This document shows positions 46,485 to 55,334 of a stretch of DNA of 64,000 bases, piece after piece; within the stretch, counting starts at the first letter, position 1, and every line of letters starts with the position of its first letter. A model generated the notes under the pieces. That model had not been told where the DNA came from, made no database searches, and saw only the letters and a program-made list of their open reading frames with translations. Source of the DNA: Planctomycetota bacterium (GTDB lineage: Bacteria > Planctomycetota > Phycisphaerae > Phycisphaerales > UBA1924). The stretch is from NCBI GenBank assembly GCA_018968885.1, contig JAGWZK010000001.1, positions 1 to 64,000 on the forward strand, read 5' to 3'. A program made the translations under genes and the position numbers.

Positions 46485-46894
46485 TCAGGACCCTTTGAGA
46501 CGGATGTCGTGAGTGAAGGACCATGTGCCCTGGGCATCGCGCTGACGCTCGACGATCACGGTTTCGCGATCGAGGCTGCGGCGTTTGGCATCGGTCACCA
46601 GCGGATCATCATCGAACCAGAAGGTGATGTAGGTGTGCGCGTGCACGGCGGCATCGACATGAAGATGGATGTGTTCGGGATCGCCTGTGCCGGGATAGGG
46701 GCCCGGGCGGATGGTGGTGAAGGAGTAGCGGCCCAGGTCATCGGTGATGGCGACTGCGCGGAGGTGGTGGATGGTGGTGTCGGTTGAGGGGTCGGTACAG
46801 GGGTCAGCGTGGAACGGGTGAAAGACGCGGTGAAGTAGACGGCGAGGAAGACCGAAGTTGCCGTAGAGACGGACAAAAGGAAAGGTGTGCGCAT
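46485..46894 (-). pseudogene. Broken intradiol ring-cleavage dioxygenase-like gene
   Basis: An ATG at 46894 with GGAG five bases upstream opens a frame with an export-like N-terminus (MRTPFLLSVSTATSVFLAVY). This frame soon becomes meaningless. In another frame, from about 46770 to the stop at 46485, the sequence is clearly the C-terminal half of an intradiol dioxygenase-type fold: ITDDLGRYSFTTIRPGPYP, then PEHIHLHV, then TYITFWFDDDP. The Tyr and two His that would bind iron are present, but the earlier part of the core with the first Tyr ligand is missing. I read this as an internal deletion with frameshift. A protein start error is less likely, because about 60 core residues have no counterpart in any frame. 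It lies between the GC-dockerin cluster and the phosphohexomutase. Confidence 0.6.
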
Positions 46895-46956
46895 GAGAGC
46901 TCCGTTTCAAGAGCGTGATACGCCGGAGCGAGAAGCGAGTTCTGTCACACCTTGAA

Positions 46957-48432
46957 TTACCCGGCGATGACGGCCGCGGCATCGGAGAGGATGCGTTGAG
47001 CAAGGTCGGGGGTGGGAGCTTCGGCGATGAGGCGCATGATGGGTTCGGTGTTGGAAGCGCGGACATGAAGCCAGGCGGCGCCACCGGAGGGTTGGGGGGC
47101 GCGGCCGTTCTGCTCGCCGTAAGTGGACCAATCGATGCGGACACCATCGATGGTGTTGACGGATTGGTCGCGATACGCGGCGGCGATCTTGGCGCAGGCG
47201 GGGTTGGCATCTTCCTTGCGCGCCAATTCGACCTTTTGTTTGACGATGGCGTAGGAAGGAATTTCACTAACGAGCTGGGAGAGAGACTTTTTGCTGCGGG
47301 CCATGAGTGCCAGGACCAGAGCCATGGCGCCGAGGGAATCGCGGATGTAGGTGATGGCGGGATAGATGACGCCGCCGTTGCCCTCGCCGCCGATGATGCA
47401 CTTGTTCTTCTTCATCACTTCGACGACGTTGGCTTCACCGACTGCGGAGCGGAGAGAGCGTGCACCAAAGGATGCGCAGAGATCATCGATCATGCGACTG
47501 GTGGACATGTTGACTGCGGTGGAGGAATTTTTCTTCACACCGCCGAGCTCGAAGAGCGCGCGTGTCGCGAGAACGAGCGTGTATTCCTCGCCGATGAAGC
47601 GGCCATTCTCATCGACCAGTGCGAGTCGGTCGGCATCGGGGTCTTGGGCAAAGCCCACGGCGGCCTTGGACTTTTTGACGGCCTTGGAGAGAGAGGTGAG
47701 GTTTTCGGCGAGGGGTTCGGGAGTGTGGGGGAACGGTTGGCCGGGTTCATCACCGTGGACTTCAACGGTGCATCCCAGAGAGCGCAGATAGGCGGGAGCG
47801 ATGGTGGCGCCCGCGCCATTGACGCAGTCGAGGACGATCTTGAACTTGGCCTTTTTGATGGCCGCGCGGGCCTTGAGCGCGTTGACGACGGCATCGACCT
47901 TTTTGCAATGGATCTTGGTGGCATCACCGGCGGAGTGGCAGACGACGCCGATGTTGTCCCACTGAGCAAGTGTGGCGGAATTGGACTTGTAGATGTTGAT
48001 GATCTGGTCGGCGGTGGCCTTGTCGGGGGCGGCGGCGGAGACCGCGCTCTTCTTGGCATCGGTGTCGCGGATGAGACACTTGAGGCCGTTCCATTGCTGG
48101 GGGTTGTGGCTGGCCGTGAAGACCATGCCGCCGGCGGCGGAAAGGTGATCGACCATGACGCCGACGGTGGGAGTCATGGCGATATCGATATCGACGACAT
48201 CGCAGCCGGCACCGGTCAGGCCAGCGATGGCGGCATCGCGGACCATGGTGCCTCCGGGGCGGCCATCGCGACCAACCACGACGATGGGGCGCGATTTGGA
48301 TTTGCCTTTGTGACGACTGACGACAAAGGAGCCGAAGGCGGCGGCGAATCCGGCGGCGACGGATGGGGAGAGAGAGGCGCCGACGATGCCGCGACAGCCG
48401 GAGACCGAGAGCATGAGGGGGGCGTTTGACAT
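46957..48432 (-). CDS. Phosphoglucosamine/phosphohexomutase
   Basis: A 491-aa alpha-D-phosphohexomutase. The catalytic phosphoserine lies in FTASHNPQQWNGLK, the Mg2+ site in DPDADRLALVDENG, the sugar-binding loop in GEGNGGVI, and the phosphate-binding loop in RASNTEPIMRL. The sequence is of the type often named phosphoglucosamine mutase in planctomycetes and archaea; use of glucosamine-6-phosphate rather than glucose or mannose phosphate is inference. With glmS (52767) and the GlmU-like gene (22399) it could complete the route to UDP-GlcNAc. An insert near residue 130 (TDAKKSAVSAAAPDKATADQ) lengthens domain 1. The ATG at 48432 is preferred over an upstream one because the family begins close to APLMLSVSGCRGIVG. 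Confidence 0.85.
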   Translation of the reverse strand: MSNAPLMLSVSGCRGIVGASLSPSVAAGFAAAFGSFVVSRHKGKSKSRPIVVVGRDGRPGGTMVRDAAIAGLTGAGCDVVDIDIAMTPTVGVMVDHLSAAGGMVFTASHNPQQWNGLKCLIRDTDAKKSAVSAAAPDKATADQIINIYKSNSATLAQWDNIGVVCHSAGDATKIHCKKVDAVVNALKARAAIKKAKFKIVLDCVNGAGATIAPAYLRSLGCTVEVHGDEPGQPFPHTPEPLAENLTSLSKAVKKSKAAVGFAQDPDADRLALVDENGRFIGEEYTLVLATRALFELGGVKKNSSTAVNMSTSRMIDDLCASFGARSLRSAVGEANVVEVMKKNKCIIGGEGNGGVIYPAITYIRDSLGAMALVLALMARSKKSLSQLVSEIPSYAIVKQKVELARKEDANPACAKIAAAYRDQSVNTIDGVRIDWSTYGEQNGRAPQPSGGAAWLHVRASNTEPIMRLIAEAPTPDLAQRILSDAAAVIAG

Positions 48433-48541
48433 GGGGGAGAGGGTACGGGGGAGGCGGAAAACATGGCAAATCGAAGAGCGGAAATGCAAGTGGCGGTTTG
48501 GCGGAGAGTGAAGGGCGGGTGCGCAGCTCTATCCTTTCTCT

Positions 48542-49231
48542 ATGTCAACGGGTGGTCAGCATGATGGGGTGTGGGTGGATCCGCTGGAATCGGTGGAAGG
48601 GATGCTGGCGATGTATCGGGGCGGGTGGTTTCCCATGGCGGGCGTGAGGCCGGGAGAGCCAGAGGGGATTGAGTGGGTGCAGCCCCGGCGACGTTGGTTG
48701 ATTGGTTTGCGAGAGGATGTGCCGCCAAGACTGGGCGACAATGTGGCTGGCCAGCCGCTCCACGTACCGAAACGGCTGAAGACGCGTCTCCGGACGCACA
48801 GATTTGAATTGCGGTTGGACACTGCGTTTGAGCGCGTGATTCGCGAATGTGCGGTGCCTCGCAAGGGTGATGATGAGCATTCTCGTTGGCTGACCGAGCC
48901 GATCATCCGGGCGTTCATCCGGATGCACAAAGCGGGACACGCACACTGCCTGGAAGCGTGGCTGCGCGATGGGGGCCAAGAGAGGTTGGTGGGCGGAATT
49001 TACGGAATGGCGGTGGGAAGAGTGTTCTGCGCCGAGTCGATGTTCTCGCGGCCGGAGCTTGGCGGGACAGATGCCTCAAAGGTGTGTCTGGTGGAACTGG
49101 CGCGACTGCTGGATGAGCGCGGCTTCATCGTGATGGATGCGCAGATCGCAAATGACCATACCGCACAGTTTGGCGGGTTTACTCTGAGCGCGGCGGAGTA
49201 TGGGACGCTGATGGGGGCCTACGGCAGATAA
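48542..49231 (+). CDS. aat: Leucyl/phenylalanyl-tRNA--protein transferase
   Basis: A 229-aa enzyme that adds Leu or Phe to proteins with N-terminal Arg or Lys, marking them for the ClpS/ClpAP N-degron pathway. Family blocks are AMYRGGWFPM near residue 24, WVQPRRRW near 45, AHCLEAWL near 135, LVGGIYGMAVGRVFCAESMFS near 150 (partly shown) and DASKVCLVELARLL near 180. The Asp/Gln pair MDAQIANDH is near 202. The ATG at 48542 has no strong ribosome site. It is divergent from the phosphohexomutase, with 109 bases between starts. No clpS or clpA gene is in the window. Confidence 0.92.
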   Translation: MSTGGQHDGVWVDPLESVEGMLAMYRGGWFPMAGVRPGEPEGIEWVQPRRRWLIGLREDVPPRLGDNVAGQPLHVPKRLKTRLRTHRFELRLDTAFERVIRECAVPRKGDDEHSRWLTEPIIRAFIRMHKAGHAHCLEAWLRDGGQERLVGGIYGMAVGRVFCAESMFSRPELGGTDASKVCLVELARLLDERGFIVMDAQIANDHTAQFGGFTLSAAEYGTLMGAYGR

Positions 49232-49367
49232 CCACCGTTCTGACACATTGAACAGATTGCTGCGATCCTGCTCGATTCGCGGCAGGGCTTTGGTTCTCTT
49301 GACCCTGCTGATAAACTGCAACTCCCTCTCCACAAACCCGGTATGACTCTCCATCCGGAGAACGTTC

Positions 49368-50207
49368 ATGCACTCCTCACGCCGCGGCACAACAATCCTC
49401 GACCTCGTCATCGTCGCTGGCACGCTCACGCTGGCTGCGGCGATTGCCGGACCGATATTCTCGGACCGCGACCAATGGATGATGCTCGCGCAGAATCGCC
49501 TCAAAGACATAGGCCGCGCCGCCGCCGCATATCAAAACGACTTCCAGAACTACCTTCCTATCGCTGGCTCGCGCGCTCCACGTGGTGTCGCCTACACCAA
49601 CATCCAGGGCCTCTGCTCCTGGCAGTTCGGTGGCACAAACAACAGCAGTTTCTGGTACAGCACATTCAGCGGCCTCTTCGATGTCGAAGCCACCGACCGC
49701 CCATTGAACGCGTACGTCTATCCGGGTCGCACCTTTGGTTGTCCTCCCCCGCCGCAGCGCCTCGCCCAGAACGCGACCGCACGCACCACCGAACAGGCCG
49801 AGGCCTTTCAAGACCCCAGCGACAAAGTCACGCGCCAACGCAACTGGCCCAACACCACACCAAACGTCACCACCTACAACGATGTCGGCACCAGCTTTTT
49901 GACGCCCTTCATTTGGCAATCGCAACTCATGCAGCAGGGATTCAGTTTCACCAATTCCGTCCTCGAAGCCAATCGCCGCATCGCTCGTAGTATCCGCATG
50001 GCTCCCGACCGCTTTGTGTGGTGCGCAGATGAATCCATCAGCACCTTGACAGGACAGAGTTCGCCACAGTACCAACTCAAGAATTCATACGGCGATGTGA
50101 ATCAGGGCAACTCCCTCTTTGTCGATGGACATGTCCATTACATCAAGATCCGCCCGGGACGTACGGACTCCTTTCGTAATCGTGAGTTTCAGTTTCTGTT
50201 TGATTGA
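49368..50207 (+). CDS. Prepilin-like secreted protein (planctomycete H-x-G/DG type)
   Basis: A 279-aa protein with a type IV pilin-like N-terminus: basic MHSSRRGTT, then a hydrophobic helix LDLVIVAGTLTLAAAIAGPIF. A canonical GFTLxE cleavage site is missing, as TTILDLVIV has Asp where Glu normally sits. The mature part is beta-rich, with the C-terminal SLFVDGHVHYIKI motif common to planctomycete pseudopilin-like proteins (DUF1559-like and related). Planctomycete genomes hold many such genes; their targets are unknown. It stands alone between aat and a convergent glycosyltransferase, with no secretion genes nearby. The ATG follows GGAGAACGTTC, a reasonable ribosome site. Confidence 0.7.
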   Translation: MHSSRRGTTILDLVIVAGTLTLAAAIAGPIFSDRDQWMMLAQNRLKDIGRAAAAYQNDFQNYLPIAGSRAPRGVAYTNIQGLCSWQFGGTNNSSFWYSTFSGLFDVEATDRPLNAYVYPGRTFGCPPPPQRLAQNATARTTEQAEAFQDPSDKVTRQRNWPNTTPNVTTYNDVGTSFLTPFIWQSQLMQQGFSFTNSVLEANRRIARSIRMAPDRFVWCADESISTLTGQSSPQYQLKNSYGDVNQGNSLFVDGHVHYIKIRPGRTDSFRNREFQFLFD

Positions 50208-50257
50208 GAGCCGCGACGCACGTCACCCGGTGGTGTTGGCGGCACACAATGGTGGAG

Positions 50258-51856
50258 TCACTGCGCCACCTCGCGCCACACTTTGTGAACTGTGAGACCA
50301 TCCACCTGGCCGATGAATTCGCGGCTTACGCCGTTGCGATCAAAGCGCCCCATGTTGTACGGATAGCGGTGCCGCTGATCGACAACATACATCGGGTCCG
50401 CCGGACCGCTCATGCGGATGAAGACTTCGTTTCCCAACCACGAATCGCGGGGCACCACCACGCGCTGCAACGCAGGGCCGTAGTACCACAAGGGGTCGAG
50501 CTGGTACCCATCTTCTTCCATCACCCGTGCGTTCGCGCCACCATGCGCCTCAATCAGCCGCGCGGCGCTGCGCCAATCCGGATTTGGCTTGTACACCGTC
50601 CAAACGTTCTTCTCAGTCGTCATCATCCGAACCGAGCCCATCAGGGGCAGTGCGAGAATACACACCGCCAAAAGCAACCCACTCCACCGCGCCGCAGCGT
50701 CGCGCCAGCGGTGATGCTGATCACCGACGATGCCCATACGCACTCCTGCGCCCAACATGATCGCGAAGGGAACGATCATCCACAACAGGTTCCTCTCCTG
50801 GTAGATATTCCACTTTCCGTCACCATACCAGGCGCGCACCGCGGCACTAGCAGCAAAGATCAGGGCTAATCCGATCCACATCGGTCGCACAACCCACACG
50901 GCGTTGCCGCGTCTGACCAGTCCGCGAAGGCCGATGAACACCAGACTCAGGACCACTGCTGCCATCGCGAGCGTGAACCACTGTTGCGGTGGCGTGAACG
51001 CCCGGGCTTTGTCCTCATAGGGCTGCACTGGCCACATGGTGTTGCCACTCGGCAGCCAGTTCGTGACAAAGAGCACCACCTCGCGCCAGTCAAAGTACCG
51101 CGTGTGCCGACGCATCAGTTCGGGAATCTGCATCGACTTGTAGATGAGCAGAGGCAGCATGGCCAGAAGCGCGGCCAACCACGCCCACCCCATCGCCAAC
51201 CAGTTCCACTTCCCGACTCTCTTCCACACCGTTGCCGCCGCCAACATCGCGCAGATCGCCGCGAAGAGCGAATTCCAACTTGTGAACCCACCCACGATCA
51301 GCGCTGCGCACAGCCACACAGCTGGCCGCTTCCACAAAGGCAATGCGGACGATACATCCTTGGATGAACGAGTGGCCGTCCGTTCCACGCACACCAGACA
51401 TCCCACCGACGCAAGCGTCGCCAGCATCACGTTCTTGGCATCCGCACTATGCCAGATCACCACCGGCGACACCGCCAGAAACAACCCAGTCACCCAAGCT
51501 CCGACCTCCCCGACCAATCGCCTCGCCCACCACACCGCCAGCACCACGATCGCCACGCCCAGCACGAGTGATGGAATCCGGATCGAAATCTCCCCATCAC
51601 CAAACACATTGATCCACACATACATGCACGCGTTGTACAACGGATTGTGCACATCACGAAACAGCCGGTCATGCAGTGTCTGCTCATTCAGAAATAGCTT
51701 GGTCCGCCAGAACTCGTCGTACCACAGTGACTGTCCCATACGAGGCAGCGTCATCGCCACCAGCACCAGCGCGGGCAGCACATAAACCAGCCAGCGCACA
51801 ACGCCGCCACGATGGATGGAAGCTCCCACATCGTTCTGTGCCGCTGGCTCGCTCAT
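50258..51856 (-). CDS. GT-C family membrane glycosyltransferase (PMT/ArnT-like)
   Basis: A 532-aa integral membrane protein with about ten helices. The first long loop after helix 1 holds the acidic motif WYDEFWRTKL, in the place of the DE/DD catalytic motif of GT-C enzymes that use polyprenyl-linked sugars. A second loop has FRDVHNPLYNACMYVW and HSADAKN. The C-terminal 130 residues are soluble and would lie outside (ALQRVVVPRDSWLG). It probably transfers a sugar from a lipid donor to protein or lipid; substrate unknown. The ATG at 51856 removes 22 unsupported residues. It converges on the prepilin-like gene (50 bases apart) and is downstream of mscL on the same strand. Confidence 0.78.
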   Translation of the reverse strand: MSEPAAQNDVGASIHRGGVVRWLVYVLPALVLVAMTLPRMGQSLWYDEFWRTKLFLNEQTLHDRLFRDVHNPLYNACMYVWINVFGDGEISIRIPSLVLGVAIVVLAVWWARRLVGEVGAWVTGLFLAVSPVVIWHSADAKNVMLATLASVGCLVCVERTATRSSKDVSSALPLWKRPAVWLCAALIVGGFTSWNSLFAAICAMLAAATVWKRVGKWNWLAMGWAWLAALLAMLPLLIYKSMQIPELMRRHTRYFDWREVVLFVTNWLPSGNTMWPVQPYEDKARAFTPPQQWFTLAMAAVVLSLVFIGLRGLVRRGNAVWVVRPMWIGLALIFAASAAVRAWYGDGKWNIYQERNLLWMIVPFAIMLGAGVRMGIVGDQHHRWRDAAARWSGLLLAVCILALPLMGSVRMMTTEKNVWTVYKPNPDWRSAARLIEAHGGANARVMEEDGYQLDPLWYYGPALQRVVVPRDSWLGNEVFIRMSGPADPMYVVDQRHRYPYNMGRFDRNGVSREFIGQVDGLTVHKVWREVAQ

Positions 51857-51966
51857 GCACGGGCAGTGTACCGTGGCCGACCGTGCCGCCGCGCAATCGG
51901 ACCCAAAACACAGCCGCCCCATCCATCAGGACGGGGAGGCAGGAAGATTCAGCGCAGTTGTCCAAC

Positions 51967-52398
51967 TCAACGACGCGCGAGCAAGTCGCGAATCTCGGTC
52001 AGCAACTTCTGATCCGTCGTCGGGCCAGCCGGAGCAGCCGCGGGCTTCTCGGCCTCAAAGCGCTTCTTAGCGCTGTTGAAGGCCTTCACCATCAGAAAGA
52101 CCACAAAGGCCAGAATGATGAAGTTGATGATGTCGCCGACAAACGAACCCAGCGCAATCACCGCGCCTTGCTTCTTGGCGTCCACCAGAGCCAGCCCGGT
52201 CTTTACTTCCGACGAAAGCGGAATGTACCAGTTGCTGAAATCCACGTTGCCGATGATCTTGCCGATGATCGGATTCAGCACGTTGTCAATCAAAGACCCC
52301 GTCAGCTTGCCAAACGCGCCGCCGATGATCACACCGATTGCCAGGTCAAACACGTTGCCCTTGAGCGCGAAATCCTTGAACTCAGAAATGAAACCCAT
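51967..52398 (-). CDS. mscL: Large-conductance mechanosensitive channel
   Basis: A 143-aa pentameric inner-membrane channel that opens under hypo-osmotic shock. The N-terminal amphipathic helix MGFISEFKDFALKGN is followed by TM1 (VFDLAIGVIIGGAFGKLTGSL) in shortened form here, a periplasmic loop (FSNWYIPLSS), TM2 (FINFIILAFVVF region near residue 95) and a charged cytoplasmic helix ending LLTEIRDLLARR. Length and all segments are standard. AGGAG lies eight bases before the ATG at 52398, which rules out the longer frame. It is the upstream neighbour of the GT-C gene, with about 110 bases between. Confidence 0.95.
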   Translation of the reverse strand: MGFISEFKDFALKGNVFDLAIGVIIGGAFGKLTGSLIDNVLNPIIGKIIGNVDFSNWYIPLSSEVKTGLALVDAKKQGAVIALGSFVGDIINFIILAFVVFLMVKAFNSAKKRFEAEKPAAAPAGPTTDQKLLTEIRDLLARR

Positions 52399-52766
52399 GC
52401 GAGCATCTCCTGTACATCCCCAACACGCCACCCACACCCTCACATCGCGGCAGACGTGCCGCGATGCCGTTCTCAAATGGAATCAAAATGGTAACAGCCA
52501 TACATCTCCCTTGCAACTTCGCCACGCGACTTACATAATCAACAGTTCCCGCCGCTCCCGGTTAACCCGAGTAATCTACGGATCACGGTCGATTCTGCCA
52601 TCGGCGTTGCCGCACTCCGTCAAGAAACAGCCATCTGCAACTTGGCAAAGGGTGCGGTCAACAAAGATCCCTTGCCTCTGCCGCAAAAACACACCAACCC
52701 GCAAGTGCGGGTCGGTGGAAGAACGTTCTGATTCAAATCAATGCCCGAAACGACGGTGCCACACTA
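52399..52766. other. mscL-glmS spacer
   Basis: Apart from the mscL ribosome site and the glmS terminator near its right end, I see nothing coding here. A plus-strand open frame crosses it but is mainly an antisense shadow of mscL. Confidence 0.5.
52683..52712 (-). terminator. Terminator of glmS
   Basis: ACCCGCA (52697-52703) and TGCGGGT (52706-52712) form a stem. On the minus strand it is followed by TGGTGTGTTTTTG, a T-rich run. It lies 55 bases after the glmS stop. Confidence 0.65.
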
Positions 52767-54632
52767 TCACTCAACAGTGACCGACTTCGCCAGATTCCTC
52801 GGCTTATCCACATCATGGCCACGCAGAACCGCGGCGTGATATGCCATCAGCTGCAGCGGGATCACGGTGACCATGGGTGAGAGGCACTCGGGGACATCGG
52901 GGACATACAGAACATCCTCGGCGTAGCGCTTGATATGCTCGTCCCCCTCGGTGGCGACGGCGATGATGTGCCCGCCGCGAGCGCGGACTTCCTGAATGTT
53001 GCTGATGACCTTTTCGTACTGCGGGCCCTTGTTGGCGATGAAGACGGCGGGCATGCCTTCGGTAATGAGGGCGATGGGGCCGTGCTTCATCTCTGCCGCG
53101 GGCATGCCCTCGGCGTGGATGTAGGAGATTTCCTTGAGCTTCAGGGCGCCTTCGAGGGCAGTGGGATAGTTGTAGCCGCGACCCAGGAAGAGCCAATTCT
53201 CCTTCTCGATGTACTTGGCCGTCACCTTCTTGATCAGGTCGTCGTATTCCAGCACCTGCTGAATCTTGTCGGGAATCTGCTCCAGACCAGTGAGCAATTC
53301 GCGGCAGTGCTCGGAGCTCATGAAGCGCTTGCGGCCCAGATAGATGGAGAGTAGCGTGAGCACGGCGACCTGGCCGACAAAGGCCTTGGTGCTGGCGACG
53401 CCGATTTCAGGTCCGACGCGGAGGTACACACCCGCATCGGTTTCGCGGCTGATGGTGCTGCCGACGACGTTGATCACGCCCAGCGATAGAGCGCCGCGGT
53501 CCTTGGCCTCGCGCAAACCGGCGAGAGTGTCGGCCGTTTCGCCGGATTGGCTCACGGCAATGACGATGCTGTTTTCTTCGATGATGGGGTTGCGATAGCG
53601 GAACTCGCTGGCGTACTCATCGTGCGAAGTGACCTTGGCCAGATCCTCAAACAGATAGCGGCCGATACGCGCGGCGTGCAGTGCGGTGCCCTGACCAGTG
53701 AGGATGATGCGGCGGGCCTTGACCAAATCGCGGTCAAAGTTTGACACGCCACCGAGCACAACCTTGGAATCCTGCACGTTTATGCGGCCGCGGAAGGTGT
53801 TCTTGAGCGCCTTGGGCTGCTCAAAGATTTCCTTCTGCATGAAGTGGCTGAAGGTGCCGAGTTCGATTTCTTCAAGATCAAGTTCGAGCTGAACAACCTT
53901 GGGCGTGACAGCGACGTTGTGAATCGTGCTGGTCTTGAACCCCTGACGGGTGATCTTCACCACGTTGTAGTCATCAAGGTGGAAGGCTTGGCTGGTGTGG
54001 CTGACGATGGCTGATGGGTCAGAAGCGACGATGAATTCGCCATTGCCAACGCCAACAGAGAGAGGCGAACCCTTGCGCGCGACGACCAGCACATCGGGCT
54101 CTTTCTCGCAGATCACGCAGATGGCATACGCGCCGGTGACTTCGCGAAGCGCGGCCTGCACGGCGGCTTCAAGATCAATGCCTTCAGCTGGTGAATACAA
54201 CTCGCCGATGAGCATGGCCAGAACTTCGGTATCAGTCTGGCTCTTGAAGACGTGGCCCTTGGATTCCAAGTAGGTCTTCAGCGCGGCGTAGTTCTCAATG
54301 ATGCCGTTGTGCACCAGCGCAATGCCGAAGCGGTCATCGGTGTGGGGGTGAGCGTTGAATTCGGTCACTCCACCGTGCGTGGCCCAGCGGGTGTGACACA
54401 GACCGACGGAGCCATTGAGCCCGCCCATGTCCTCGAGTTTGTCTTCGAGGTTGGCGACGCGGCCGACCGCCTTGACGACTTTGAGCGAGGCAACATCGCC
54501 GGTGGTGCTGTTGGACTTGGAGAGCGTGGCGATGCCAGCGGAGTCGTAGCCGCGATATTCGAGGCGTTTGAGGCCCTCAAGAAGAAGTTCCTGGGCCTTT
54601 TTGGATCCGATATAGGCGACGATGCCGCACAT
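52767..54632 (-). CDS. glmS: Glutamine--fructose-6-phosphate aminotransferase (isomerizing)
   Basis: A 621-aa enzyme that makes glucosamine-6-phosphate, the entry step for amino sugars. The N-terminal nucleophile is Cys2 in MCGIVAYIGS. The glutaminase domain (1-240) has HTRWATHGG and the glutamine-site GNGEFIVASD. Two SIS sugar-isomerase domains follow (about 300-430 and 470-600), with AVSQSGETADTLAG, NYPTALEGALKLKE, and the C-terminal DKPRNLAKSVTVE that forms the sugar site. No glmS ribozyme was recognised upstream. The start has GGAG upstream. The gene is alone, with a terminator downstream. Confidence 0.96.
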   Translation of the reverse strand: MCGIVAYIGSKKAQELLLEGLKRLEYRGYDSAGIATLSKSNSTTGDVASLKVVKAVGRVANLEDKLEDMGGLNGSVGLCHTRWATHGGVTEFNAHPHTDDRFGIALVHNGIIENYAALKTYLESKGHVFKSQTDTEVLAMLIGELYSPAEGIDLEAAVQAALREVTGAYAICVICEKEPDVLVVARKGSPLSVGVGNGEFIVASDPSAIVSHTSQAFHLDDYNVVKITRQGFKTSTIHNVAVTPKVVQLELDLEEIELGTFSHFMQKEIFEQPKALKNTFRGRINVQDSKVVLGGVSNFDRDLVKARRIILTGQGTALHAARIGRYLFEDLAKVTSHDEYASEFRYRNPIIEENSIVIAVSQSGETADTLAGLREAKDRGALSLGVINVVGSTISRETDAGVYLRVGPEIGVASTKAFVGQVAVLTLLSIYLGRKRFMSSEHCRELLTGLEQIPDKIQQVLEYDDLIKKVTAKYIEKENWLFLGRGYNYPTALEGALKLKEISYIHAEGMPAAEMKHGPIALITEGMPAVFIANKGPQYEKVISNIQEVRARGGHIIAVATEGDEHIKRYAEDVLYVPDVPECLSPMVTVIPLQLMAYHAAVLRGHDVDKPRNLAKSVTVE

Positions 54633-55334
54633 GTGGGTTCTCTCCGATGCTGAGTATCGCGGCAGGCCACGACACGTGTCACGACTCTATATATGGATAC
54701 CCCGAGCCGCTTCGAGCTGAAACCTCTCCCAATCTCCGGTTCGCGCCCGGGTTTGTGCGGGCACGCAGAGCGTGAAGCGGTTCAAGCATCACGCCCACCT
54801 CAAACAGGGGGTGGCGCGAGGCGACGAGCCGCTGGTACGCAGCGACTCGACACCAAGTTCAGTCATCGGCGGGATGTGGTTTGGTCTGAAACCGGATTTG
54901 GGGGGCAGAATCGGAGGGATCGGGCAATAAGGAGCAAAGGCGGAGACGCGCAGGTGTGTGCGACGACCCCGCCCCCGCGAGGAGAGCATGAAAGGGGTGC
55001 GGGTTTGGATCAGCAGCCGGATGCGAACTGGTTCACAAAGTCCAGATAGTCAAAGAAGTCGATGACACGACACGCATCGCACACGCATCTGCACAGCAAA
55101 GCAGGAACAACCCGCTTACTGCCTCTTCTCCTGCGAGGGAAACCCGCGCACGCGTGTAAGGCCCGGTGCAGGATGTTGCATTTCACTGCCTTTCCAGTGC
55201 CTTCTCTCTGATTGCAACTTTCGCGATCACTTTGCCTTCACATTGCATGACTGCGTGATGGTCGACACCGTTGAATACGTGCCGCGATGTGCTCTTCTGT
55301 GCTTCGCGACACAACATCATTCAGGAGACAATCA
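54633..55334. other. 700-base region with no intact gene
   Basis: The stretch between glmS and the next GC-dockerin gene holds the glmS promoter area (TATATATGGATACC at 54688-54701 is also found at 3377-3390), an Arg/Pro-rich plus-strand frame at 54693-55049 that resembles no protein, and a GC-dockerin remnant at 55010-55066 on the minus strand. I found no RNA gene motif here. Confidence 0.5.
55010..55066 (-). pseudogene. Orphan GC-dockerin C-terminal fragment
   Basis: Read on the minus strand, this segment encodes VIDFFDYLDFVNQF then ASGC and a TGA stop. It is the second loop and the terminal Gly-Cys of a GC-type dockerin, complete with stop codon. Upstream (higher coordinates) the frame continues only as Cys/Arg-rich nonsense without a start codon or a first loop. 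It is most likely what is left of a deleted GC-dockerin gene. A recombination scrap is the alternative, as DNA encoding this motif is repeated at least ten more times in the window. Confidence 0.7.

Noticed and set aside
46915-48429. 504-aa plus-strand open frame
   Set aside because: Antisense to the phosphohexomutase with all four catalytic loops.
52076-52780. 234-aa plus-strand open frame over mscL and the spacer
   Set aside because: Largely antisense to mscL; the rest is Ser/Arg/Pro-rich and has no ribosome site.
54693-55049. 118-aa plus-strand frame next to glmS
   Set aside because: Arg/Pro/Gly-rich, no family, overlaps the GC-dockerin remnant; the start lies in a motif that also occurs at 3377-3390.
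54633-55334. Possible structured RNA (tmRNA, RNase P, SRP, glmS ribozyme)
   Set aside because: None of the conserved core sequences of these RNAs could be found; short hairpins alone are not enough.
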